Position numbers and translations under genes: made by a program | Source of the DNA: an uncultured Bacteroidota bacterium | GTDB lineage: Bacteria; Bacteroidota; Bacteroidia; Chitinophagales; Chitinophagaceae | NCBI GenBank assembly: GCA_903906615.1 | Contig: CAIVKT010000160.1 | Span: forward strand, 1-5,565 | Reading direction: 5' to 3' | Length of the DNA stretch: 5,565 nt | Shown: one piece after another, positions 1 to 5,169 of the stretch | How positions within the stretch are numbered: the first letter of the stretch is position 1 | How the letters are laid out: every line of letters begins with the position of its first letter | The notes under the pieces: model-generated | Seen by the model: the letters and a program-made list of their open reading frames with translations, nothing else | Told to the model about the DNA's origin: nothing | The model's database searches: none

Positions 1-1
1 A

Positions 2-97
2 TCACATCTTATATTCTACAAAGTTGTCAATGACATTATTGAGATCATTAGAATTTTACATCAACGAATGGATATTGAGAACCGGCTTAGTGATTAA
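2..97 (+). CDS. ParE/RelE-family toxin, C-terminal fragment (cut by window start)
   Basis: An open frame enters from the left edge and encodes 31 residues ending at TAA (95-97). It carries the family's C-terminal signature: H-x-IFY near the start, then RILHQRMD and a terminal RLSD. The complete ParE at 705-1001 has HIIFY, RILHNRMD and RLND at the same spacing; over 30 aligned residues 16 are identical, without gaps. ParE toxins are about 95-100 residues, poison DNA gyrase, and are held inactive by a ParD antitoxin usually encoded immediately upstream. That partner would lie outside this window. The frame is intact to its stop, so nothing suggests a pseudogene, although the N-terminal two-thirds cannot be seen. 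RelE-type relatives share the fold, so gyrase as target is inferred from family. Confidence 0.88.
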   Translation, partial: SHLIFYKVVNDIIEIIRILHQRMDIENRLSD

Positions 98-122
98 AGG
101 GATGATTGCAGGCGTAAAAAAC

Positions 123-195
123 TGAAAAACATCCGCCAATTTCTTCAAATCTTCAATGAAAAGGTTCGAGAATAATCCAGCCGGGACTACTTGAA
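123..195 (+). repeat. 73-bp direct repeat, copy A
   Basis: This segment aligns without gaps to 1029-1101 with 67 of 73 bases identical; the differences are at 135, 149, 152, 164, 183 and 193. It begins 25 nt after the stop of the truncated parE, and a stem-loop starts 8 nt after it ends. No frame behaves like a constrained gene. One plus frame (122-175) is open and ends at TAA in both copies, but all four internal differences change the amino acid. A second plus frame is bounded by stops on both sides. The minus-strand frame is interrupted by a stop in copy B. It is most likely a non-coding repeat linked to the toxin-antitoxin units; its function is unknown. Confidence 0.9.
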
Positions 196-203
196 ATAAC
201 ATG

Positions 204-243
204 AATGGCTTGACTTGCAACAGTTTCAAGCCATTTCTGTTTT
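204..243 (+). terminator. Stem-loop terminator after copy A
   Basis: A perfect 10-bp stem pairs AATGGCTTGA (204-213) with TCAAGCCATT (226-235) around a 12-nt loop, followed by the T-rich tail TCTGTTTT. This is a plausible intrinsic terminator for the truncated parE transcript coming from the left. The T tract is interrupted by C and G, so it may be weaker than the one at 1108-1153. Confidence 0.7.
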
Positions 244-419
244 GAGATATACACAGGGTTAGCACATTTTACGTCTGCGGTACTATATAGCTTGGAAGGA
301 ACCGAATTCTAATGTAATTCACCAATAAAGTGATCGATAGAAGTGCTATAGCGTCATCCATCTAAGATTACAAATTTAAAGATCGGTATTGAATAGGAAT
401 TTCTGTGCAAAATGACGCG
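244..419. other. Intergenic stretch with no recognised feature
   Basis: This is the remainder of the 363-bp gap between the truncated parE and parD, after removing the repeat, the hairpin and the parD control region. It is AT-rich with frequent stops in all frames. It holds only very short palindromes such as GCTATAGC (344-351), and no RNA or recombination signal that I recognise. Confidence 0.5.
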
Positions 420-421
420 TT

Positions 422-440
422 GTTACCAAATATTGGTAAC
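422..440. promoter_or_regulatory. Perfect inverted repeat, probable ParD operator
   Basis: GTTACCAA (422-429) and TTGGTAAC (433-440) are perfect 8-bp inverted arms with a 3-nt ATA spacer, ending 20 nt before the parD ATG. ParD antitoxins are ribbon-helix-helix dimers that, alone or with ParE, bind palindromes at their own promoter. The right arm overlaps the candidate -7 element at 437-444, so binding would block RNA polymerase. The symmetry is read directly from the sequence; binding by ParD is inferred. Confidence 0.7.
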
Positions 441-444
441 TTTG
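437..444 (+). promoter_or_regulatory. Candidate Bacteroidota -7 element for parDE
   Basis: TAACTTTG matches the TAnnTTTG consensus used by the Bacteroidota primary sigma factor. It ends 16 nt before the ATG at 461, implying a very short leader. A TTG lies 14 nt upstream (420-422), closer than the 17-23 nt usually described, so the -33 element is doubtful. Confidence 0.5.
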
Positions 445-460
445 AGTGAAAGTCTATATC

Positions 461-712
461 ATGGGACGAAATACATCAGTATCCTTGGGAGATCACTTTG
501 AGACCTTTATTGAAGAAAAAGTGACTATTGGAAGGTATCAAAATACAAGCGAAGTAATACGGGCAGGACTCAGGTTACTCGAAGAAGAAGAAGATCGCTT
601 TTCGTTACTGAGCAATGCTATCGCAGAAGGTATCAATAGTGGCCTTGCAACCGGCTTTGATCCCCGGAAACACCTGGAAGAATTGAAAGCAACAAAAAAG
701 GCACATGGCTAA
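461..712 (+). CDS. parD: ParD-type ribbon-helix-helix antitoxin
   Basis: This is an 83-residue antitoxin of the ParD/CC2985 family, which neutralises the gyrase-poisoning ParE toxin and represses its own operon. The N-terminus MGRNTSVSLG supplies the DNA-contacting beta strand. The segment around residues 11-42 (DHFETFIEE through a TSEVIRAGLRLLEEEE helix) completes the ribbon-helix-helix dimer. The acidic/basic tail after about residue 50 would wrap the toxin. I prefer ATG 461 because MGRNTSVSLG is the usual family start; the in-frame GTG at 446 lies only 2 nt past the -7 element. The gene overlaps parE by 8 nt, indicating translational coupling. A perfect palindrome 20 nt upstream is the likely autoregulatory site. 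No strong Shine-Dalgarno is present. Confidence 0.95.
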   Translation: MGRNTSVSLGDHFETFIEEKVTIGRYQNTSEVIRAGLRLLEEEEDRFSLLSNAIAEGINSGLATGFDPRKHLEELKATKKAHG

Positions 713-1001
713 TTATCACCTGACCAATAAAGCTGTTGCTGACCTGTCGGATATTTGGAATTATACTTTTGATGCCTGGTCAGAAAAGCAAGCCGATAAA
801 TATTATTTGATGCTACTGAATACTTGTAAAGAAGTGGCAAAAAAGCCTGAACTGGGGAAAAAGTATGATAGTGTGTATCCGGCTTTATTGGGATACAAAG
901 CGGATCAACACATTATTTTTTATACAGCAGCAGACAAGGAAATAGTGATCGTGAGAATACTGCATAACAGGATGGATCTGAAAAGCCGGTTAAACGATTG
1001 A
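705..1001 (+). CDS. parE: ParE-family toxin
   Basis: This is a 98-residue toxin of the ParE/RelE superfamily, the usual full length, encoded directly after its antitoxin with overlapping reading frames (705-712). Family features seen are DLSDIWNYT (about residues 14-22), a W-x-x-KQAD-x-Y helix, the KPELGKKY turn, HIIFY in the central sheet, and the C-terminal RILHNRMD (residues 84-91). Chromosomal ParE proteins inhibit DNA gyrase and stall replication; that target is inferred from family and not visible here. The order antitoxin then toxin and a short overlap are standard for parDE. It appears intact. Its C-terminus is 53% identical over 30 residues to the truncated toxin at 2-97, so the two are paralogues and not a recent copy. 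Transcription probably ends at the hairpin at 1108-1153, beyond the 73-bp repeat. Confidence 0.95.
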   Translation: MANYHLTNKAVADLSDIWNYTFDAWSEKQADKYYLMLLNTCKEVAKKPELGKKYDSVYPALLGYKADQHIIFYTAADKEIVIVRILHNRMDLKSRLND

Positions 1002-1028
1002 TTGCCCTCATCGTGCAACCCATTGGCT

Positions 1029-1101
1029 TGAAAAACATCCACCAATTTCTTCAAGTCCTCAATGAAAAGCTTCGAGAATAATCCAGCCAGGACTACTTAA
1101 A
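1029..1101 (+). repeat. 73-bp direct repeat, copy B
   Basis: This is the second copy of 123-195, offset by 906 bp, with six substitutions and no gaps. It begins 27 nt after the parE stop and ends 6 nt before a terminator hairpin, the same context as copy A. Identity between copies (about 92%) exceeds that of the neighbouring toxin C-termini. It lies inside the expected parDE transcript as a 3' untranslated region. Recombination between A and B would remove the whole parDE operon on a 906-bp circle. Confidence 0.9.
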
Positions 1102-1107
1102 GATAAG

Positions 1108-1153
1108 AGCGAAGAAAACAGAGCGGTGAGCGTTTGTGTTTCTTCGCTTTTTT
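1108..1153 (+). terminator. Strong intrinsic terminator after parDE and copy B
   Basis: A 10-bp perfect stem pairs 1108-1117 (AGCGAAGAAA) with 1139-1148 (TTTCTTCGCT). Past a bulged A1118 it extends by two more pairs, C1119-G1138 and A1120-T1137. A run of six T (1148-1153) follows. Orientation fits ending the parDE transcript. The sequence is unrelated to the hairpin after copy A, although the position relative to the repeat is nearly the same. Confidence 0.85.
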
Positions 1154-1171
1154 ATTGATGATTAATTTCTT

Positions 1172-1179
1172 TACATTTG
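1172..1179 (+). promoter_or_regulatory. Candidate -7 element for the nucleotidyltransferase gene
   Basis: TACATTTG matches TAnnTTTG and ends 16 nt before the ATG at 1196, the same spacing as in front of parD. A TTG lies 14 nt upstream (1155-1157). It sits just after the parDE terminator, which supports independent transcription of the next gene. Confidence 0.45.
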
Positions 1180-1195
1180 ATTTCAAATTGAGATA

Positions 1196-1504
1196 ATGGT
1201 GCATCCATTTGTTGACGCAAAACTTCCTGAATTAAGAACAATCTTTACCCTTTACGGGGTTAAGTCTGTTTCGTTATTTGGTTCAGCTTGCACTGAGTTA
1301 TTTAATGAAAATAGTGATGTCGATTTTCTTATTGAGCCGGGGGATGAAGCAGATCCTGTAATAAAAGGAGAAAAACTATGGGACCTATACTATGCTTTGA
1401 AGAAATCTTTGAATCGCCATGTTGATCTGGTGACCAGGGACAGTTTGAAAAACAAATATTTCATTGAGGAAGTAAATCGTACATCTATTCCTATTTATGG
1501 ATAG
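1196..1504 (+). CDS. MNT-type minimal nucleotidyltransferase (MntA-like, no HEPN partner)
   Basis: This is a 102-residue protein of the DNA polymerase beta superfamily, minimal nucleotidyltransferase group, within the usual length. The active-site signature GS-x10-DxD is present: G29, S30, then D41 and D43 in SDVDFLI. The third carboxylate is D77 in HVDLVTRDSL. After GS the family commonly has R-x-x-G; here it reads ACTEL, so the loop is atypical. In HEPN/MNT (type VII) systems the MNT protein inactivates the HEPN RNase by adding AMP to it. The HEPN gene normally adjoins, but here the next 39 nt lead into an opposite-strand gene and upstream is parDE. It may therefore be an orphan antitoxin, act in trans, or modify another target. 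ATG 1196 is preferred because VHPFVDAKLPELR fits the usual N-terminal helix. No clear ribosome binding site is visible. Confidence 0.88.
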   Translation: MVHPFVDAKLPELRTIFTLYGVKSVSLFGSACTELFNENSDVDFLIEPGDEADPVIKGEKLWDLYYALKKSLNRHVDLVTRDSLKNKYFIEEVNRTSIPIYG

Positions 1505-1512
1505 GATGTACG
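1478..1512. repeat. Hairpin spanning the nucleotidyltransferase stop codon
   Basis: CGTACATC (1478-1485) pairs perfectly with GATGTACG (1505-1512). Inside this, TAT (1486-1488) pairs with ATA (1501-1503) and CC (1490-1491) with GG (1499-1500), with single-base bulges at T1489 and G1504. The loop is 7 nt. The stop TAG (1502-1504) lies in the 3' arm. No T tract follows on either strand, so it is not a standard intrinsic terminator. It could stabilise the mRNA end or separate the two convergent genes. Confidence 0.5.
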
Positions 1513-1543
1513 CAATTATTGATAACACAGTTCTATAGTCGGT

Positions 1544-2428
1544 TTACTCCTTCACAAACTTCCTCACCTCAGTTCCGTTAATTTTTACAAAGTACACACC
1601 CGTGGGCAGGCCTGCGATATTGATATGTACTTCTTTGGAATTGTAGTTGTGGTCAAGTACCGACCGGCCTATGAGATCGCTTATGGTTACCTGGTTGATG
1701 GGGGTATTGGCTGATACGGTCAGTTCGTTTGTTGCGGGGTTGGGGTAAATGGTGAGGGCTGTTTGTGTTGAAACATGTTTTATGCCCAGCCCATAGGTTA
1801 GCTCGCAGCTTGATGTGTTATCGAAGTAGCCACTTACTTTGTAACTGAGTGGCGGGGTAATGCCTTTATTGCTAAAGCAGGTAAGGGTGATACATTCTTC
1901 AAAGAAGTAAGGATAGAGGGGATAAAAAGGGCCGTTCAGGCATCCTATGCCTTCTATAGCCGTATAGCCAACAAAAACAGCTCCCGGCTCTGCTCCCGAT
2001 GTGGATGTGGGCGTGAAGAACCATATCTTGTGCCAGGTGCCATTAATTACAACGGAGTCTACACTGTCTACTCGCTCTGTTGTGTAATGGCCAACTAAAG
2101 AATCGCCGGGGTTTAGAGTGTAATCATATAAGACCTGTTCGGTGGTATCAGTATCGCTGGTGGGGATGATGGCATAAACCTTTTTTAAGAATGTATCTTC
2201 CCTGATGAAGGAAGAAGGACTGTTTCTCACCTTCCTGTACGGCATTCCGTGGATCACCGTATCGCCTTTGTATCCGATGATGGAAGAGTCAACAATGTAG
2301 GGGTCGCCGCCGCAGCTATAAGCAAATACGGTCCAGTTATTAGTGCTATCGGTAAACCTTATCTTTTGTGCGAAAGAGTGTGACAGCGAAAGAAAGCATA
2401 AAACAAGCAGGAATGATATGGTTTTCAT
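1544..2428 (-). CDS. Secreted protein with T9SS type A sorting domain
   Basis: This is a 294-residue exported protein of unknown function. Residues 1-20 form a Sec signal peptide with likely cleavage at SFA|Q. Residues 21 to about 220 form an uncharacterised extracellular region rich in Asp, Ser and Thr. Fragments such as IREDTFLKKVYAI, YDYTLNPGDSL and IEGIGCLNGPFYP are typical of a common but unnamed class of Bacteroidota T9SS cargo. Residues 226-294 are the C-terminal sorting domain, beginning TIYPNPATNELTV and ending GVYFVKINGTEVRKFVKE. This domain directs export through the T9SS and is normally removed or replaced by a surface anchor. No catalytic motif is apparent; an adhesive or structural role is a guess. 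The gene follows a second T9SS cargo gene after 47 nt and is probably co-transcribed with it. Confidence 0.9.
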   Translation of the reverse strand: MKTISFLLVLCFLSLSHSFAQKIRFTDSTNNWTVFAYSCGGDPYIVDSSIIGYKGDTVIHGMPYRKVRNSPSSFIREDTFLKKVYAIIPTSDTDTTEQVLYDYTLNPGDSLVGHYTTERVDSVDSVVINGTWHKIWFFTPTSTSGAEPGAVFVGYTAIEGIGCLNGPFYPLYPYFFEECITLTCFSNKGITPPLSYKVSGYFDNTSSCELTYGLGIKHVSTQTALTIYPNPATNELTVSANTPINQVTISDLIGRSVLDHNYNSKEVHINIAGLPTGVYFVKINGTEVRKFVKE

Positions 2429-2475
2429 AGGGTCATATTATTGGTTAAAGACTTTTATGCTATTCAAATTTTCGC

Positions 2476-3612
2476 TCACTCCTTCACAAACTTTCGCACT
2501 TCTATGCCATTGATCTTTACATAGTATACGCCACGAGGGAAACCGGCAATGTTCACCTGCGCTTGTTTGGTATTGTAATTCTGATCGAATATAGATTGTC
2601 CTGTGATATTGCTGATCGTGATAGTTGATATGTTTTTTTTGGAGACAATAGTCAGTTCTGTGCTTGCGGGGTTAGGGTATAAGGTCGTTGTTTCTGCCAT
2701 TGGTATTTCCGGTGTGCCGAGTGTGCAGTTCAATACTGTAAACTCAAACTCCCGTTGTGTGGTATTTATAAGCAAACCATTCCGCCATTCGCTGCAACAG
2801 ATAGCAATGAGGTATTTTCCGGCTCTGCTTGGTGTGCCGGTAAGCAAGCCTGTTACCGGGTCTATTGCCAGAGGTAAAGAGCAACTCATTGGGGCAGCGG
2901 ATGTAAATGATGGATTATAGATAAAGGTGGCAAACGGAGGCGCTGCCGGAGGAAAGGGTTTATCATCGCCACTGCCTGCTGTGTAGGCATTGCATAATGT
3001 ATAGCTCAATGAATCACCATCGGCATCTGTTGCCGAAAAATCGAAGGATAGCGGTGTATTGATCGGTATCACGAAAGGAGGGTAGTTGATGAATGCCGCA
3101 CTGTTATTGTGTGTTGTTACGCCCGATGGCGGTATGCTCACAAAGCAACTGATGCCGTTATCGCCTGGATCGGCAATATTGACCAGGCATGCATTCAGGC
3201 AGCAGCGTTGGTAGGTGATATTATACCCTGAGGTACTCGCGGGTAAATAATAATCCATTACAAATGTCTTCAGGTTGATACACAGGGGAAGAGAAGAGCC
3301 TGCTGTAGCACATGTGCCGCTACCTGTAATGGGCATAGTATGAGCCACTGAATAAGTTACACTATCTTTCCTTATCAAAGTCCCCGTTCCGTTATATACA
3401 GCGAGGAACGCAGGATTGTCTGCGAGTATGGCGGCGGGGCTACCGTTCTCGCAATCCTGGTATAGGTTCAGGCTCACACGGTAGTGGTATACGCCACCAG
3501 TGCTGTCTATGAGGGCATAGGTGAAGTCCTGCCCCGCAAGGTGGGATGCGTACACTTGAAAACAAAAGCAGGAAGACAATGAAAAGATGGCCAGGAATAT
3601 TATCTTTTTCAT
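2476..3612 (-). CDS. Secreted protein with Ig/cadherin-like region and T9SS sorting domain
   Basis: This is a 378-residue surface or secreted protein. A signal peptide (about residues 1-22) probably ends at VYA|S. The mature start SHLAGQDFTYAL followed by YHYRVSLNLYQDCENG resembles the 'SHIVGGE...YRDC' N-terminal domain common in large Bacteroidota gliding-motility or adhesin-type proteins. QRCC (135-138) and an NNSAAFINYPP segment (169-179) also match that class. DADGDSLSYTL (196-206) and DPVTGLLTGTPSRAGKY (251-267) point to an Ig/cadherin-like putative-Ig fold. Residues 310-378 are the T9SS type A sorting domain, from TLYPNPASTEL to EVRKFVKE. Cysteines are numerous and probably disulphide-bonded. 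Its sorting domain is 59% identical to that of the downstream gene, although the rest differs. Adhesion or matrix function is inferred from family. An LSSC at residues 12-15 resembles a lipobox, but a T9SS cargo normally uses signal peptidase I. Confidence 0.9.
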   Translation of the reverse strand: MKKIIFLAIFSLSSCFCFQVYASHLAGQDFTYALIDSTGGVYHYRVSLNLYQDCENGSPAAILADNPAFLAVYNGTGTLIRKDSVTYSVAHTMPITGSGTCATAGSSLPLCINLKTFVMDYYLPASTSGYNITYQRCCLNACLVNIADPGDNGISCFVSIPPSGVTTHNNSAAFINYPPFVIPINTPLSFDFSATDADGDSLSYTLCNAYTAGSGDDKPFPPAAPPFATFIYNPSFTSAAPMSCSLPLAIDPVTGLLTGTPSRAGKYLIAICCSEWRNGLLINTTQREFEFTVLNCTLGTPEIPMAETTTLYPNPASTELTIVSKKNISTITISNITGQSIFDQNYNTKQAQVNIAGFPRGVYYVKINGIEVRKFVKE

Positions 3613-3629
3613 AGATTAGCTTTTGGTAA

Positions 3630-3637
3630 TAAAGGTA
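3630..3637 (-). promoter_or_regulatory. Candidate -7 element for the T9SS cargo genes
   Basis: Read on the minus strand, TACCTTTA is one base off TAnnTTTG and ends 17 nt before the ATG at 3612. A TTTG lies 14 nt upstream. The geometry matches the candidates before parD and the nucleotidyltransferase gene. This would give the two T9SS genes their own promoter, separate from the glycosyltransferase gene. Confidence 0.35.
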
Positions 3638-3643
3638 GCTATT

Positions 3644-3668
3644 TATGAATTCAAAAAATCAATTCATA
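3644..3668. repeat. AT-rich inverted repeat between glycosyltransferase and T9SS genes
   Basis: TATGAATT (3644-3651) and AATTCATA (3661-3668) are perfect 8-bp arms around a 9-nt A-rich spacer. It sits in the 60-nt intergenic gap beside the candidate promoter. There is no T tract in the proper position, so a terminator is unlikely; an operator or chance symmetry in AT-rich DNA are both possible. Confidence 0.35.
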
Positions 3669-3672
3669 TGGT

Positions 3673-5169
3673 TTATCTCACCGTATATAATGTATACCCA
3701 TCGGCAATATTCACGCTATCGGTGGGGTGGGCTATCTGCAGGTAGGCATGAAAGAATTCATTAGCTATACCCTTCATAGTAAGCACATATTTTACGTGCA
3801 TACTGTTGCATATCTTCTTATTATCTTCGGCCGATAGCTGCCACGCAAAGATCATACACCGGCGGTTGGTATAGAGTGTGAGCAGGCGCGGGCCGGGGCA
3901 AAGGATAAGGTCTGTATCGCTTATATGCTGCGACAGATAACTGAATGCCCGGTAGTCGGCAGCCTCCGGCACAAAGCCCAAAGGTGGGCGGGTTGTGGCC
4001 CGCATGTATTGGTAGCCACTGAGCAGGCAAATGACCGTAATGGCCACAGCTACATATTGCAATCGTATTTTGGGGAGCAGCTGTAGCGCGAATTTCAGGG
4101 CGTTGTAGCTATACAGGTACACGATAACCAGCACCGGCAGAAAGAAGCGCGCATCATGCACCGAGTACACCAGCATAAGTCCGCAGGAGCATACAAAGAA
4201 CACATCATCAAAGCAAAGCCTGCGGGAGGCGGTGTATATAAAGCCGGCTATGCTGAGGATAAGACCTGTATACTCCATGATCTTTACCGAAAGGGCAGGT
4301 ATGCCGCCGAGGGTATCGTAATGAAAGAAGCTGCGTGTGGCATCAAACAGAAAGCCTATATTCTCTTTGAAGGTGGCAAGCACACCCCTTTGCAGTGCCT
4401 GCTTCACAAAGTCGGCATAGAAGCCGGGCGCTGATGTGGGACAGTAAAAAACTACCTTATTCAGGTAGAGGAGCAGCAGCATACTACCCCCCACAATGTG
4501 TAGCGATGGGGTAGTTATGAGCAATTTTGAAGGGAATGCGCGTTGCTTTCGCCAATCTTTAATGACAAACAGCAAAAGGTAAGCAACTTCTGCGGCAATA
4601 AGCACCACCGACTGTGTGCGTATGAGCATCGCCATAGTAGCGAGCAGTACGAGCAACAGAATGCGTGGCCAAGGGAAGGTTTTATGGCTTCGTACAATCA
4701 GGTACAGCAATATGAAGAACATGTTTGGCACATCAGACAGTACATATTGCTTCTGGTAAATGAGTGTGCCGCTATAGCTGATGATGACAGACAGGCACAC
4801 GGCGGCAAATACGCCCATGTACTTTCTGAAATAGGTAAAGAAGCCCAGCATCAGCAACACACCTAAAATGCAGTTGAAATAGCACAGCGGTTCTATAGCT
4901 ATGCCCCATATCCTTACCACAGGCGCTATGAGCAGCGGGAAGCCCGGTGGGTATTGCGGCGGTGCATAGATGTTGTTGGCTTTATTGAAAACGTAATTGG
5001 TGATATAAAAAGGCTTGCCTTCGCTTATGTTCTTTGCTTCTTTTATGTACTGCGCATAGTCATCGCCGCCACAAGAGTGGGTATTGTGTACGTTGAGAAA
5101 AAAGAGTGGTATGCAGCACAGTAGCAGGATGATGTATTGCCGTCCGTTGTTCTGTATTGTGGGCTTCAT
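3673..5169 (-). CDS. GT-C membrane glycosyltransferase (ArnT/PMT_2-like)
   Basis: This is a 498-residue multi-pass membrane protein of the GT-C superfamily, whose members move a sugar from a polyprenyl-phosphate donor to a lipid, glycan or protein outside the inner membrane. The first membrane segment (about 11-27) leads into a periplasmic loop with GGDDYAQYIKEA, where D36/D37 sit at the position of the catalytic acidic residue. QYPPGFPLLIAP (72-83) is the characteristic PMT/ArnT motif. SDVPNMFF (145-152), RTQSVVL (184-190) and DARFFLPVL (339-347) match other conserved GT-C loops. About ten or more hydrophobic segments run to residue 386. A soluble tail (about 400-498) contains DTDLILCPGPR and IFAWQLS, as in the periplasmic domain of this family. 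The start ATG shares one base with the stop of the upstream gene (TAATG), indicating translational coupling. Sugar and acceptor cannot be deduced. Confidence 0.85.
   Translation of the reverse strand: MKPTIQNNGRQYIILLLCCIPLFFLNVHNTHSCGGDDYAQYIKEAKNISEGKPFYITNYVFNKANNIYAPPQYPPGFPLLIAPVVRIWGIAIEPLCYFNCILGVLLMLGFFTYFRKYMGVFAAVCLSVIISYSGTLIYQKQYVLSDVPNMFFILLYLIVRSHKTFPWPRILLLVLLATMAMLIRTQSVVLIAAEVAYLLLFVIKDWRKQRAFPSKLLITTPSLHIVGGSMLLLLYLNKVVFYCPTSAPGFYADFVKQALQRGVLATFKENIGFLFDATRSFFHYDTLGGIPALSVKIMEYTGLILSIAGFIYTASRRLCFDDVFFVCSCGLMLVYSVHDARFFLPVLVIVYLYSYNALKFALQLLPKIRLQYVAVAITVICLLSGYQYMRATTRPPLGFVPEAADYRAFSYLSQHISDTDLILCPGPRLLTLYTNRRCMIFAWQLSAEDNKKICNSMHVKYVLTMKGIANEFFHAYLQIAHPTDSVNIADGYTLYTVR

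Noticed and set aside
122..175. Plus-strand frame in the repeat ending in the same TAA in both copies, resembling a protein C-terminus
   Set aside because: All four differences between copies within it change the amino acid, and upstream stops leave only about 26 codons in copy A with no convincing start.
163..190. tRNA 3'-end fragment suggested by GGTTCGA followed by CCAGCCGGGACTAC
   Set aside because: No T-arm stem can be paired around the TTCGA, copy B reads GCTTCGA, and no cloverleaf or anticodon arm is present upstream.
56..265. 69-codon minus-strand frame covering repeat copy A
   Set aside because: The matching frame in copy B lacks a start and has a stop at the repeat edge. The frame covers a repeat and a terminator hairpin, and the differences between copies do not favour synonymous sites strongly enough to indicate coding.
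446..460. GTG at 446 as the start of parD, adding five residues
   Set aside because: It would start only 2 nt after the -7 element, while the ATG at 461 begins the conserved MGRNTSVSLG family N-terminus.
123..1101. Integron attC site identity for the repeats
   Set aside because: The size is in range, but I see no RYYYAAC/GTTRRRY core pair, no overall palindromic fold of the repeat and no integrase gene in the window. Only the looser cassette-like idea is kept.
1505..1543. HEPN/DUF86 gene expected after the nucleotidyltransferase
   Set aside because: Only 39 nt separate the stop from the convergent T9SS gene, and 1002-1195 upstream holds only the repeat, a terminator and a promoter.
2603..2920. 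105-codon plus-strand frame inside the second T9SS gene
   Set aside because: It lies antisense within a confidently assigned secreted-protein gene and shows no recognisable domain or start signal.
3566..3612. Lipobox LSSC making the Ig-like T9SS protein a lipoprotein
   Set aside because: The hydrophobic stretch before the cysteine is short, a good VYA|S signal peptidase I site follows, and the mature start after it matches the usual family N-terminus.
3821..4866. Several 60-107 codon frames on either strand within the glycosyltransferase gene and a 74-codon plus frame at 5157-5381
   Set aside because: They overlap a full-length, motif-bearing membrane protein gene or its neighbour and have low-complexity or unrecognisable products; they are shadows.
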